Positions 27,113 to 36,916 of a stretch of DNA of 48,379 nucleotides are shown here, in pieces. The stretch covers positions 1-48,379 of the forward strand of contig JAGGVO010000039.1 of the NCBI GenBank assembly GCA_021157965.1. The letters run 5' to 3'. Position numbers and translations under genes: made by a program. The notes under the pieces are model-generated. The model searched no databases. It had not been told where the DNA came from and saw only the letters and a program-made list of their open reading frames with translations. Source of the stretch: Candidatus Neomarinimicrobiota bacterium. Lineage in GTDB: Bacteria > Fidelibacterota > Fidelibacteria > Fidelibacterales > Fidelibacteraceae. Every line of letters begins with the position of its first letter. Position 1 is the stretch's first letter.

Positions 27113-30100
27113 TTATTTAACAACCATCATCTTTATCCCGGAAGAAAATGCTCCGGACTTTAAATGACAAACATAGAATCCGGAACTCACCGGAGTTCCG
27201 GACTGGGACCGGCCGTCCCATTGGACCGTATAAGTCCCTTCGGATTGAAATTCATTAATCAGGACGGCAATCCTGTTCCCCCGAAGATCGAAAATTTCCA
27301 GCTTCACATGATTGCCACGGGGAATCCCATAGCGGATAGATGTACTGGGATTGAAGGGGTTTGGATAATTTTGTGCAAGAAAATAATTCGAGGGAAGCCC
27401 TGCCTCCGTATCATCGACGGCCGACGGTTCAGCCTGAAGAAATGAAAGAATCTTTTCCATGAGGATGTTCCGCATGTTTGCAGGATACACCGTTTCGAAA
27501 GGAAATCCCATATATACAAGCTTACCAGGTACCGATCCTCCCGGAAAGAGTCCTTCAAAACTGACCCCGCCGATGGTATGTGTACTGACGTTTTTATACC
27601 GGATTACGTTTTCTCCCCCATTCACACCCGTCACTGCATCCGCCCATTTCACATTCAGCGTTCCATGGGTTCCGTTATCAAAAGTGATATTATGGATCCC
27701 ATCAAATAATCCTCCCTCAATCCCTTCGGCACTGTAGTATGTCCCGGACACATTCCCCGGTGCATCAGCGGTATATTGGGCTTTCAAAAAATTCCGGAAA
27801 AAATCTTTATCGGTGGAAGAACCTTTGTAATCCAGGTCCCAGGCAATTTCCGCACCGGAAACAAAGAGCCTGCCCCCCGCCTGTAAGAAAGTCTTCACTT
27901 TTGCCTGTTCACCCGTTGAAAAGGTTTCATCCACCGTGGATTCATCCCCCAGAATATAATCCACCACCGTATATTCCCCCAGGTGGATAAGATCTCCCGT
28001 GACAGCCTCATTCGTGGCGGATACAAACGGCAATCCCAGTTCTTTGACGGCATGGGCATGATAACGGATAAAATCGCAGGTATTGCCTGTGGATGCCCGG
28101 TCAAACCCATCGATCAGGAAAATATCCGGTTCCAAACCGGGCACCGTGTACACGGCCAGGACCTCCGTTTCACCTGAGAGACCGGCACTGTTTTCAGCCT
28201 GAAGTTTAAAAAAAAGCAGGGTGTCCTGATTTCCCGTATTCAGAAGATACTCCGATGAACCAAATGATGCTGCGGACTGAAAGGAGAGTCCGTCCGGACT
28301 GCTATACAGGCGGTAGGAATCCACGGCCGGATCGGGTTTTACCCGAATTTTCACCATACCATCGGAATCTGTTGTGACTCCCCAGGATTTGGGTTTAGCC
28401 GGCAGGAATGCATCGGCGATATAGGTGGGCTGAAACATGGGACCCGTTTCATCGCTGAGAATTTTATAGAGAACCGGATCCCGAAGCACGGTTTTTATCT
28501 CCGTTGCTTCTCCATCAATGAGGACATTCCCATGAAGCAGCCGGATACCGTGACTGTAATCCACATAGGAGGCAATATGTCCGTTATAGAGGGGTTGCCA
28601 GGGCGTGCCGTCCGGTTTGTGCCAGCCGTAAATAACTACATGATTGGGACGGGATGGATCGGTAATCAGATTGCTGATCACCACATCCTTCTTCAAACCG
28701 CCCATAAGCTGTCCCAATTCCCCACCGGCAGCCAGGCGCAACGCTTCAATATCTTCGTTATGTTCAATAAAGCGTGAGACTTTCACACTCTCTTCGGACC
28801 ATGGATAGGTCACCGGTTCCAATTTGACGTCCGCATTGACATAAATATGATCCACAAGCTTCCGTGTGGGCATGGAACCGCCAAAATGGTCAGCAATCCT
28901 CTGGGCGGTTATGGGTCCCATGGGAATCCGGCAAAAATCCTCATCCGACCCGATAGCCAGGTAATCGGGCATCACCTGATAAGAAACATCGTGACTGACG
29001 CCATTGGCATCGGTAAATATTGTTTCCACGGTTTTCAAACCCCGGAGGAAGTGGGGGATATTTCCCGTGAATATTTCATCCCGGATAGCTTGTTCCCGAT
29101 CTTCAAAAGACATATTCAGGATTGATTGCATAAATTCCGAACCGGTTTTGGCATCCTCGGACCGGAGGGGAATTTGGAGTCCGGTGAATTGGTATTCCTC
29201 AGTCTGAATCCAATCCGTATAGGCCCTGTCCCCATAGTAGATATAATCCTGATTTTCCTCCGCCGTCCCCGTCAGCATCCCGTGGATAAATCCGTTTTTT
29301 TCCACCTGGACCGTATGGAGTATGGCCTGTGCGGGATTCTTTTTGAGAATAAAGCGAAGGCGGCCGTCCAATGCCGAATGACGGATAAAATCCTCATCTT
29401 CGGAAGTCGTAAAAGAAAAGGAATCCGCCATATACCGCTGCATGATGCGGCTCCGGTACCAGGTGCCGCCTGTGGGCGAAACAATGGGTTCACCGTTGTA
29501 CAGGGCCACGCTGTCGTTATAAGCGATTACGGTTAAATAACGGTCCGGTGCCGAATTCAGCCATTCAATCATTTTATCACCGTAACTGTGTTCATAGCCA
29601 TAATTGCTGTCCAGAAAGAGAATCCGTTTTACATCACCGGGGATTGCTGATACACCATCCATAAATGAGAACGTAAAGCGTCCGCCGCCGCTGTGTCCCG
29701 TCAGGATAATAAATGGATCCATGGATTTAAAACAGGTTTTCAGATAATCTGTCAGATTCATTATGATGTCCGCATGGTTGGGGTGCAGACTTTTCCAGGC
29801 AGGCCAGCTTTTTTGGGATGTTTCCAGATAGACCACCACAAGATTGTAGCCGGAGATTTTCCGGCGGAGAAAACGGGTCTGGGCGCCGATGTGCTGAATA
29901 TCATAATGCCAGTCGTCCCCGGCCTCCATCTGTTTTCCCACCGTTTGTTCAATCGTATTTCCGTTGGGCAAAGCATAGAGTACCAGTCCCACCGGTTTAT
30001 TCGTATCAAAACTGTCCGGACAGGCAGCATTGATGTGGACGCGGATATCGGGGGCATAGGAAAAAGTGATCACCTGTTCGTTAAAAGCAGGACTGGGGAA

Positions 30101-30196
30101 AAAGCCCGGGAGAAGTCCATTGACCGACTGTCCGACCAAAGGTCCTCCCACGAACATCAAACAAAAAATAAAAAAGACCCGCCGATTCATTCTCAT
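27113..30196 (-). CDS. Large secreted alpha/beta-hydrolase protein with type IX sorting domain
   Basis: The 1027-residue protein has a signal peptide (MRMNRRVFFIFCLMFVGGPLVG) and an N-terminal alpha/beta-hydrolase-like domain (about 45-330): ALPNGNT, nucleophile elbow GHSGGG with Ser169, and a possible catalytic histidine in FIHGML (near 305). The middle includes a fibronectin-like domain (about 620-690) and a GATase-like or Rossmann-like domain (about 690-900, VVDYILGDES and GGRLFVSGAEIAWDLD) of the kind found in xanthan-lyase-type surface proteins. Residues 940-1027 are the YPNPFNPSTSIRY sorting domain. It probably hydrolyses esters or glycan-linked substrates outside the cell (inference). 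ATG 30196 has GGAG seven bases upstream. It appears monocistronic. Confidence 0.82.
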   Translation of the reverse strand: MRMNRRVFFIFCLMFVGGPLVGQSVNGLLPGFFPSPAFNEQVITFSYAPDIRVHINAACPDSFDTNKPVGLVLYALPNGNTIEQTVGKQMEAGDDWHYDIQHIGAQTRFLRRKISGYNLVVVYLETSQKSWPAWKSLHPNHADIIMNLTDYLKTCFKSMDPFIILTGHSGGGRFTFSFMDGVSAIPGDVKRILFLDSNYGYEHSYGDKMIEWLNSAPDRYLTVIAYNDSVALYNGEPIVSPTGGTWYRSRIMQRYMADSFSFTTSEDEDFIRHSALDGRLRFILKKNPAQAILHTVQVEKNGFIHGMLTGTAEENQDYIYYGDRAYTDWIQTEEYQFTGLQIPLRSEDAKTGSEFMQSILNMSFEDREQAIRDEIFTGNIPHFLRGLKTVETIFTDANGVSHDVSYQVMPDYLAIGSDEDFCRIPMGPITAQRIADHFGGSMPTRKLVDHIYVNADVKLEPVTYPWSEESVKVSRFIEHNEDIEALRLAAGGELGQLMGGLKKDVVISNLITDPSRPNHVVIYGWHKPDGTPWQPLYNGHIASYVDYSHGIRLLHGNVLIDGEATEIKTVLRDPVLYKILSDETGPMFQPTYIADAFLPAKPKSWGVTTDSDGMVKIRVKPDPAVDSYRLYSSPDGLSFQSAASFGSSEYLLNTGNQDTLLFFKLQAENSAGLSGETEVLAVYTVPGLEPDIFLIDGFDRASTGNTCDFIRYHAHAVKELGLPFVSATNEAVTGDLIHLGEYTVVDYILGDESTVDETFSTGEQAKVKTFLQAGGRLFVSGAEIAWDLDYKGSSTDKDFFRNFLKAQYTADAPGNVSGTYYSAEGIEGGLFDGIHNITFDNGTHGTLNVKWADAVTGVNGGENVIRYKNVSTHTIGGVSFEGLFPGGSVPGKLVYMGFPFETVYPANMRNILMEKILSFLQAEPSAVDDTEAGLPSNYFLAQNYPNPFNPSTSIRYGIPRGNHVKLEIFDLRGNRIAVLINEFQSEGTYTVQWDGRSQSGTPVSSGFYVCHLKSGAFSSGIKMMVVK

Positions 30197-30304
30197 TGTT
30201 TTACTCCATTCTGACTATTTCAAAAGGTATACTATTAATTTATAGACTTATTAGCACCTTTGCTAAGTGATTCATGGGATTACAGGTTCATGTACATTTA
30301 TAAT

Positions 30305-30865
30305 TTAAAATGCGATATCAAAGTCCCGTTCCGGCATAAAATTTTCCCAAAGCCAGTGGTATATTTTTTTATTTCCACGAATGTATAATGTATCCGGCGA
30401 AATGGAAAATTCCCGGATGGAGAACTCGGTATCTGTGATCAGGGTAAATGACGCTTTTTTCAGGGGCTTATGCCAGGATTGTGTGCTTGTAAGGATGTAT
30501 CGTGCCTGATTGGACTGAAGTTCCTGGGAATAGGCAATAAGGACGGGGGTTTTATCGCTGATATACACTGGAATGAGAACCGAAGCAGAATCTTTAACCC
30601 AGCGATATTCCAAAGATGTGTGATTACGGAGTTCTGAAACATGGACATCCGTTACCTTTCCGTAAATCACAGGATCGGGAAAGGGGTACCGGATTAAATA
30701 GGTTCCGGCTTTGTCTGCACTGAAATAATAAATCCCCTGTACGGAGAATTTTCCCTCCCGAAGTTCGAAAGTCAGATCTTCTTCCACAAACGAAAGTCCC
30801 CCCTGCCCTGAACATAGCGCATATATCCAACATAAAAGAAAGACAGTACGACAAAAAACGGTCAT
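30305..30865 (-). CDS. Exported protein of unknown function
   Basis: I do not recognise this 186-residue protein. It has a signal peptide (TVFCRTVFLLCWIYALCSG) and a body rich in beta strands (YYFSADKAGTYLIRYPFPD, VLIPVYISDKTPVLIAYSQ), suggesting one beta-sandwich domain exposed outside the inner membrane. Its ATG overlaps the stop codon of the preceding gene by four bases (ATGA at 30862-30865), so it is translationally coupled to that sorting-domain protein and probably works with it. Confidence 0.75.
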   Translation of the reverse strand: MTVFCRTVFLLCWIYALCSGQGGLSFVEEDLTFELREGKFSVQGIYYFSADKAGTYLIRYPFPDPVIYGKVTDVHVSELRNHTSLEYRWVKDSASVLIPVYISDKTPVLIAYSQELQSNQARYILTSTQSWHKPLKKASFTLITDTEFSIREFSISPDTLYIRGNKKIYHWLWENFMPERDFDIAF

Positions 30866-31878
30866 TTAATGATCTGCAGTTTATGTGTAGACACAATGCG
30901 GGAAGCCCGGTTCAAAACCAGCAAATACACACCCTGAGACAAATGGGCACAATCATAGGGAAAAATCCCTGAGCGGGGTGTAAGGACATCCACTCGTTGG
31001 CCACGGATGTTATAGACGAAGAGGGATAAACCGGAAAGATTATCTTCACAGGGATCAATGGATAAGGTGGTCGTGTTCCGGGCGGGATTGGGATAGGATT
31101 TCAGGGTTATGGCAAAGGGCATGGCGAACTGCGGGCGGCCTTCTGTTGATGCCGGGGCCTGAATGAAATCCACCCGAAGACTGTCACCTTCCTCAATATC
31201 AAAAACCCGCTCCTGGAAAGTCACTTTTTCAACATGGCTGGTTGAATCAAAAAGAAATAATTCATTGATCACATAAGTTCTGGCCAGAAGATTCCCTTCA
31301 AAAAATCCCAACTCGTCAGTCTCAATAAAACCCTGACTTCCGTAATAAATCCTGAAATTCCGTTTTGCTATCGGTTCCTGATCTTTATTATACATGTAAC
31401 CGTAAATTTTACCCAGGGCACCGGCATAATCATTCTCGTAACCCAATGTCGGTGAATTGTCCTTATAACAGATGGACGTACCAATCCAACTGTTGATTGA
31501 CTGTCCCTGACGAAGATTGTAGACTGTTGAACCGGGGTAATCACCAAAGACAATGCTATCTGTCATGGAATAACCAGATACGTAGTAGTAAATGCTGAGA
31601 TAATCTCCTGATCTGTTAATGTCAAGGGGTCTGTCCAGACTATCCTTTGTTACTATAAAATAACGTGTCGTATCATACTGTGTAATTTTTGCCATACCAT
31701 CTGAGGAATGAAGGAAAATGCTGTCCGGCGGCATGCCATGGATTTCCTGATAAATCTCCAGAACCCAGTCCCCCGATTCATCAAAATAAAGTTCTGAAGG
31801 TATGGCACCTACCCAGATGGGATTCGCGGAAAGGAACACGGCAGCCAACAACCATATAATAAAAAACGTTCGTTTCAT
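30862..31878 (-). CDS. Secreted protein with sorting domain, function unknown
   Basis: The 338-residue product has a signal peptide (MKRTFFIIWLLAAVFLSANP), a central region with a carboxypeptidase-regulatory-like motif (GKIYGYMYNKDQEPIAKRNF followed by TDELGFFEGNL), and a C-terminal type IX-like domain (YPNPARNTTTLSI to LQIIK). No catalytic motif is visible; it may be a surface adhesin or structural protein. I choose ATG 31878, which leaves a standard signal peptide and has GAGGG upstream; in-frame upstream ATGs exist at 31893 and further out. It is coupled to the following unknown exported protein by a four-base overlap. Confidence 0.8.
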   Translation of the reverse strand: MKRTFFIIWLLAAVFLSANPIWVGAIPSELYFDESGDWVLEIYQEIHGMPPDSIFLHSSDGMAKITQYDTTRYFIVTKDSLDRPLDINRSGDYLSIYYYVSGYSMTDSIVFGDYPGSTVYNLRQGQSINSWIGTSICYKDNSPTLGYENDYAGALGKIYGYMYNKDQEPIAKRNFRIYYGSQGFIETDELGFFEGNLLARTYVINELFLFDSTSHVEKVTFQERVFDIEEGDSLRVDFIQAPASTEGRPQFAMPFAITLKSYPNPARNTTTLSIDPCEDNLSGLSLFVYNIRGQRVDVLTPRSGIFPYDCAHLSQGVYLLVLNRASRIVSTHKLQIIK

Positions 31879-32022
31879 GGTATCAACCCTCATAATCTCA
31901 TACCCTGTATAATCAAAGTACATGGAAAACAATCTTAATTCAAGGGGGTTTTTATTTTCTTTCCTACCGGCCGGATGAAGCAAAAAATTTGCCTGTTCCG
32001 ACTATGATTTCAATAATAAGAC

Positions 32023-32265
32023 TTATACGAGGATTAATAGGGCGATATAGGGAAACAGGCAAAAAACGATAAAGAGTGTTTTGTAAAAGACCATAACGGC
32101 ATAGATGATACTGTTAAAAGATTCCCGGGACAACGAATACCAGCAGTTGTGCAATTGATAGACCCAATCCCCCAGAAACCTGAAAATCAACGCTGCAAAA
32201 ATCAGTCCCCCCGCGTTAAGGATCGTACACCACATAAAAAAATCCCTGAGCATCAACAGATCCAT
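32023..32265 (-). CDS. Small membrane protein, DUF6868-like
   Basis: The 80-residue protein has two predicted membrane helices (WCTILNAGGLIFAALIFRFL and YKTLFIVFCLFPYIALLILV) around a loop YQLHNCWYSLSRESFNSIIY. The pattern LRDFFMWCTILN, then LHxxWxxLSRExFNxIxYAxMxFYK matches what I recall of DUF6868, a family of small membrane proteins of unknown function. ATG 32265 has GGGGGA five bases upstream. It stands alone. Confidence 0.75.
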   Translation of the reverse strand: MDLLMLRDFFMWCTILNAGGLIFAALIFRFLGDWVYQLHNCWYSLSRESFNSIIYAVMVFYKTLFIVFCLFPYIALLILV

Positions 32266-32500
32266 GGCTGTCCCCCTTTTTTAATGATTCTGTTTTATAA
32301 TACGGACCTGCAGGGTGTTATTCAATTCTTTTCATCATTGGATCCTTTTATAAATCTCAGATCCGCCATAATCGTGAAAAATTCTCACTTGTATGAATCA
32401 CCCTTCAGGTATACCCCATTGAAAAACATCCAAAAATTCATTTTTCAATTTTCTGATATGAGTCATTGAATTATCCCCATCAGAAAAATATACAGGGTAA
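32266..32500. other. Gene-free gap
   Basis: No convincing gene, RNA or terminator is seen. The open reading frames here are short and lack ribosome binding sites. A loose inverted repeat (AATTATCCC near 32470 with GGGTAATT near 32496) flanks the end of the transposase fragment but is imperfect. Confidence 0.5.
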
Positions 32501-32788
32501 TTATTTTTGATACCGAGAGGTTTCTTTTAACGGGTTGTTTAAAATGTATTTGCGGGCATATTCCAAACCATGTTTATTACGGATAATGCATTCATAATAA
32601 TTGCGTTGCCATAATTTTTTATCAAACGGCGGCCAATTATTAATTTTTACATTTTTAATATAATCATTGATTGACATCGTTTTAAACCATTGAATAACAC
32701 GATGTGGGGGTAAACTTTCATAAAATATATTTTTGATACAATGTATGGTATAAAAATCTGGCAAACATTTCGCAAGTCCATATTTCAA
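32501..32788 (-). pseudogene. C-terminal fragment of a REP-associated tyrosine transposase (Y1_Tnp/RAYT)
   Basis: The 95-residue frame contains the RAYT C-terminal block IQWFKTMSINDYIKNVK, WPPFDKKLWQRNYYECIIRN and ARKYILNNPLKE. Full-length members are about 150-200 residues with an upstream HUH metal-binding motif, which is absent here. The first 30 residues (MKYGLAKCLPDFYTIHCIKN) do not fit the family and probably read out of frame. RAYTs move or maintain REP hairpins, so this is a dead copy in a genome full of hairpin-bearing intergenic repeats. Confidence 0.72.
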
Positions 32789-32862
32789 CCTTTTAGATAT
32801 GAATAATTATGTTAAATTTTATGTAATGATAATATTCAATCCCAAAAGCCATAAATTCTGAT

Positions 32863-35208
32863 ATGAGAAGAATTTTACTTATCCGGAGTCTTTTTCTATT
32901 CATGGTGGGATCCCTTCAGGCGGCCAATATCAGCGGGTATATCACGGCAGTTAAAACAGGTGAGCCGCTGAGCTATGCGAATATTATTCTTGTGAGAACG
33001 GATTACGGTGCGGCCACATCAGTCCACGGATATTACGTAATAACGGGGATCCCCCCTGGAGAATACACCCTTCGGGCAATGATGATGGGATATGCCACAC
33101 GGGAGATACCTGTTCGCCTGACTCCGGATGAGAATCTCCGTATTGATTTAAGTCTGGATGTGTCGGTGATTCAGGGTGAAACGGTAACGGTCACGGCAGA
33201 ACGGACCCGTTTTGAAAACAAGGTGGATGTGAGCCGGCTGAACCTGAATCTCCGGGAGATAAAATCCGCACCGGCTTTTATTGAAAGTGATGTCTTTCGC
33301 AGTCTTCAGCTTCTGCCGGGAATTACTTCCCGGAACGATTTCAGCGCCGCCCTGATTGTCCGCGGGGGGAGTCCCGATGAAAATCTCATTCTCCTGGACG
33401 GCAGCGAAGTGTATAACCCTTATCATATTGGAGGAATTTTCAGCACCTTCAATGCCGATGCCATCGCCGGTGCCGAATTCACGGCAGGAGGTTTCACACC
33501 GGAATTCGGTGGAAGACTGAGCTCGGTCCTGGAAATCAACACCCGGGAAGGTGATTCAAAGAACGGCCGTTTTTTCAAAAACACCATCCTGGGACCCTAT
33601 TTCGATATCAGTCATATCAGGGGTGAAGTGAACATTCTCAGTTCTAAAATCCTTCTGGAAGGTCCTCTTTACAAGGGGAGCTGGCTTCTCAGCGGACGAC
33701 GTACCTATTTTGACGTACTTGCCGGACTCTATAACCGGATAAAAAACGATCCTCAGAACTGGCAGTATTACTTCGGAGATCTGCAACTCAAAATCACCCG
33801 GAAACTCAATGACACAAACCATTTGACCTTCAACAGTTTCGGCGGACATGACGTACTGGCATTCACACTGGAACCCGGTTCCGACAACGAGATCAATTTT
33901 GACTGGGACTGGGGAAATCGGACAAACAGTCTGAACTGGCGATGGGTACCTAATGCCTTGATCTATAACGAGCTCATTCTCAGTCGTACCGATTATCTTT
34001 TTGATGTGGACCTGTCATTTACCCAAATAGACAGTGCCGGACGGAAGGCTGAAACCCGGATTTTGGTGGACAACTCCGTCTATGATTTTACACTTCACAA
34101 TAATCTGACTCTTTTTGCAGGACCGGCACACCAGGTAAAAACCGGGATCAGTCTGAAATTTCTGGAAATGGGCCTGGATTTCAACCTGGATGGAACATCC
34201 CTGCTGCAGGTGGGGAACAAACCTTATATTATAGAAGCCTACCTTCAGGATCAGTGGAAAATCAACGTACGCCTGACATTTCAAGGAGGAATCCGTCTGA
34301 GTAAATATGAACCCCATGACCGTCTATATTTTCAACCCCGGTTCGGTTTTAAATATAATCTGACGGAAAACTGCAAATTCAAATTCAGTACCGGGCGGTA
34401 TCATCAGTTTATTTTTACAACCAATGATGACAATGAAATTCTTCGGGTCGTGGATTTTTGGGAACCGGTCCCGGCGAATCTTCCTGTCCAGGAGAGTCTG
34501 CACACTATTGCGGGACTTGAGCAGTGGCTGGGTGAAGGTTTTACCTTTTCATTGGAGGGATACTACAAAGCCTATCCATCCGTTTTGGACGGGAATCCCA
34601 ACAACGATCCGTCCGATGATACCGATGATTTCATTGCCGGATCAGGATATGCCTACGGCGGTGAAATCCTCCTGAAACGGGAACGGGGCAGACTCACAGG
34701 CTGGATCGGATATGCCTATTCACGGGTCTATAAGCACATCGATCTGAACCAGGACGGCATCATCTCCCGGCAGGACGGCGAAAAATTCCCCCTGAAGTAC
34801 GATACACCTCACCGTGTAAATATCCTCCTGAATTACCGTCTGAGCGACAAAAGCAATCTTTCCTTCAATTATGTATTCCAGAACGGCCAGCGATATACAC
34901 CGGTTGTGGCAAAAGTCTTTCACCGAAGCGGATTTACAGATCTCCTGAATCCCTATGGAAATCTGAGTACACTCAACGGAAAAACCAATACTGCCACATT
35001 TCCCAACTACATCCGGGCAGACCTGGGCTATGCGCGGGATATAAATTTTTGTGGAATATCCGGCACATTCAAAATCCAGATTATCAATGTCAGTAATCAT
35101 TTCAATATCCTCATGTACAACTGGGATCACGGTGAGAGTCCCAGCCGGGTAACAGCTTTGGGAATGTTCCCGTTAATCCCTTCCATGGGGCTGGAGTTTG
35201 AATTATGA
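32863..35208 (+). CDS. TonB-dependent outer-membrane receptor with carboxypeptidase-regulatory-like N-domain
   Basis: The 781-residue protein has a signal peptide (MRRILLIRSLFLFMVGSLQA), an N-terminal beta-sandwich (GYITAVKTGEPLSYANIILV, about 23-105), a TonB plug (about 115-220: LRSLQLLPGIT-like segment, VRGGSPDENLILLDG) and a beta-barrel to the C-terminus. It imports or binds a ligand at the outer membrane using TonB energy; the ligand cannot be read from sequence. The start codon lacks a clear Shine-Dalgarno sequence, as is common in Bacteroidota. Its stop overlaps the start of a DUF4249 lipoprotein gene by four bases, the pairing known from Bacteroidota receptor loci. Confidence 0.93.
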   Translation: MRRILLIRSLFLFMVGSLQAANISGYITAVKTGEPLSYANIILVRTDYGAATSVHGYYVITGIPPGEYTLRAMMMGYATREIPVRLTPDENLRIDLSLDVSVIQGETVTVTAERTRFENKVDVSRLNLNLREIKSAPAFIESDVFRSLQLLPGITSRNDFSAALIVRGGSPDENLILLDGSEVYNPYHIGGIFSTFNADAIAGAEFTAGGFTPEFGGRLSSVLEINTREGDSKNGRFFKNTILGPYFDISHIRGEVNILSSKILLEGPLYKGSWLLSGRRTYFDVLAGLYNRIKNDPQNWQYYFGDLQLKITRKLNDTNHLTFNSFGGHDVLAFTLEPGSDNEINFDWDWGNRTNSLNWRWVPNALIYNELILSRTDYLFDVDLSFTQIDSAGRKAETRILVDNSVYDFTLHNNLTLFAGPAHQVKTGISLKFLEMGLDFNLDGTSLLQVGNKPYIIEAYLQDQWKINVRLTFQGGIRLSKYEPHDRLYFQPRFGFKYNLTENCKFKFSTGRYHQFIFTTNDDNEILRVVDFWEPVPANLPVQESLHTIAGLEQWLGEGFTFSLEGYYKAYPSVLDGNPNNDPSDDTDDFIAGSGYAYGGEILLKRERGRLTGWIGYAYSRVYKHIDLNQDGIISRQDGEKFPLKYDTPHRVNILLNYRLSDKSNLSFNYVFQNGQRYTPVVAKVFHRSGFTDLLNPYGNLSTLNGKTNTATFPNYIRADLGYARDINFCGISGTFKIQIINVSNHFNILMYNWDHGESPSRVTALGMFPLIPSMGLEFEL

Positions 35209-36155
35209 AGAAGCTCATTCTGCTGATCACTATGCTGACTCTGTTCACCGCCTGTGAAAAACAAATCAGCATCACGGAGTTTTCCGAATTTTACGAAAAT
35301 TATGAACCCGAACTCCGGGTTGAAGCCTTTCTGGATGCAAGTACTCCCATGAGCAGTCTCGTCATGGTGGATCGGAGCATTCGCATAGACGACACGGAAA
35401 TCTTCAGCGATATTGACGAAGAAGCCACCTGGCAGGATTCGATTGAACGGATCAGCAGGCAACTGGCAGACAGCACGGCATTGGTGTCCATAAAAAATCT
35501 TAAAACCGGAGATATCATTCCTTTTTTATGGGTATGCAGTGCCGATTCTTTTCAATATAGTTTCTGGAAAGATGAAACATCAATTCTTCCGGACAGCTTT
35601 GTGACGCACCATTATGGCGGATTTAAACCGGCTGTTCCTTTTCAGGTGGATTTGAACAGCGAGTATGAATTATCAGTGATCAGTACTGCTTATGGAAAAA
35701 CAATCACAGCCCGGACCCGTCCTGTCCCGCCGGTTCAACTATTAAACCTGGATTTCACACAACATACGGGGGATACCCTGTATTATACCTTTGGAGAGGA
35801 AAATACTTTGTACTGGCTTTCGGACACCAGCGCTACATCTTATTATATCACTCTGTACGGATATATCCCCGACGGGCGGGTTCTTATCAATTCCAATTCG
35901 GGATTTTCACTGGAAACAGACGACATTAACTATCCCGGTTATACTCTTGGATTTACCTTTTTCCCGCCCTTTTTAACGGAAGGCCGGTATGAATTCACCA
36001 TCCGTGCCCTGAATGCTGATCTGTCCCGATATTATGTTTCTTCCCTGCCTGTAAACAACTCAAAAGTCAGCAATCTTCGGGACCAGAACGGCAACCCGGT
36101 CATGGGAATATTCGGAAGTTACAGCTCGGTTGAGAAGGTCCTGATTATCCGCTGA
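35205..36155 (+). CDS. DUF4249 family outer-membrane lipoprotein
   Basis: The 316-residue product has a lipoprotein signal ending at LFTAC (Cys17 as lipid anchor) and matches DUF4249 in length and opening (ELRVEAFLDASTPMSSLVMV). Such lipoproteins follow TonB receptors of the same type and probably act as the surface partner that captures ligand (inference from context). The ATG overlaps the receptor stop (ATGA), so the two are coupled. Confidence 0.85.
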   Translation: MKKLILLITMLTLFTACEKQISITEFSEFYENYEPELRVEAFLDASTPMSSLVMVDRSIRIDDTEIFSDIDEEATWQDSIERISRQLADSTALVSIKNLKTGDIIPFLWVCSADSFQYSFWKDETSILPDSFVTHHYGGFKPAVPFQVDLNSEYELSVISTAYGKTITARTRPVPPVQLLNLDFTQHTGDTLYYTFGEENTLYWLSDTSATSYYITLYGYIPDGRVLINSNSGFSLETDDINYPGYTLGFTFFPPFLTEGRYEFTIRALNADLSRYYVSSLPVNNSKVSNLRDQNGNPVMGIFGSYSSVEKVLIIR

Positions 36156-36175
36156 ATCGCCTCTCAGGATATGAA

Positions 36176-36193
36176 TTGTAATTTGGATTACAA
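36176..36193. promoter_or_regulatory. Perfect 7-7 palindrome upstream of the MBL/DUF89 pair
   Basis: TTGTAATTTGGATTACAA is a perfect inverted repeat with four central bases. It lies 52 bases before the MBL-fold gene start and just after the DUF4249 gene. The half-site shape recalls CRP/FNR-type or metalloregulator operators, but the identity is unknown. The stem is AT-rich and not followed by a clean T-run, so a terminator is less likely. A small hairpin TGCCT/AGGCA follows at 36201-36218. Confidence 0.4.
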
Positions 36194-36244
36194 GTTATAT
36201 TGCCTAGATTTAAAGGCATTTAAAAATACAGGACACATAATCTC

Positions 36245-36916
36245 ATGAAACACGTTTCATTATACATTGTATACGACAATACCAGCCGGCAAAAAGATTT
36301 GACAGCCGATTGGGGATTTTCTGCAATCATCGAAGCAGGGAAAAAACATATTTTGTTTGATACGGGATCGGACGGACAGATCCTGCTGCAAAACATGGAA
36401 CGGATGGGGATAGATCCGAAACAAATTGACACCGTATTTATCTCCCACCACCATTTCGACCATACCGGCGGACTGGCAACCTTTTTACATGAAAACCCCG
36501 ATGTCCGGGTGTTTGTCCCTAAATCCCTCCGCGGTGTAAAGCGTGCAAAGGAAGTTATCCATATCGATGAAGCCTGTACCATTGATGACGGGCTCCATTC
36601 CACCGGCGAGTTAATGGGCATCGAACAATCCCTGATTATTGAAACGGACGCCGGTTTACTACTGATTGCAGGCTGTTCCCATCCCGGACTTGAACATATT
36701 ATACCGGTTGCGGAAAAATATGGCCACATCCATGCCTTAGTTGGGGGATTTCACGGTTTTAAACAGTATGAGGTACTGAAAAACATCGACTTCTTATGTC
36801 CTACACATTGTACACAACATATCGCAGAAATAGCCGGCCGGTATCCGAAGAAATATATTGAAGGCGGAGCCGGCACCCGGTTAATATTTCCCATGAAAAC
36901 AGGATTGCAAACATGA
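36245..36916 (+). CDS. MBL-fold metallo-hydrolase
   Basis: The 223-residue cytoplasmic protein has the metallo-beta-lactamase motif HHHFDH (68-73) preceded by LFDTGSDG, then CSHPGLE and GGFHGF as later metal-site segments. It resembles the group that includes archaeal-type dihydropterin-linked phosphate synthases, so a small-molecule phosphoester or cyclic substrate is possible; this is not established. Its stop overlaps the DUF89 gene start by four bases, suggesting the two enzymes act in one pathway. The ribosome binding site is weak (AGGAC twelve bases upstream). Confidence 0.87.
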   Translation: MKHVSLYIVYDNTSRQKDLTADWGFSAIIEAGKKHILFDTGSDGQILLQNMERMGIDPKQIDTVFISHHHFDHTGGLATFLHENPDVRVFVPKSLRGVKRAKEVIHIDEACTIDDGLHSTGELMGIEQSLIIETDAGLLLIAGCSHPGLEHIIPVAEKYGHIHALVGGFHGFKQYEVLKNIDFLCPTHCTQHIAEIAGRYPKKYIEGGAGTRLIFPMKTGLQT

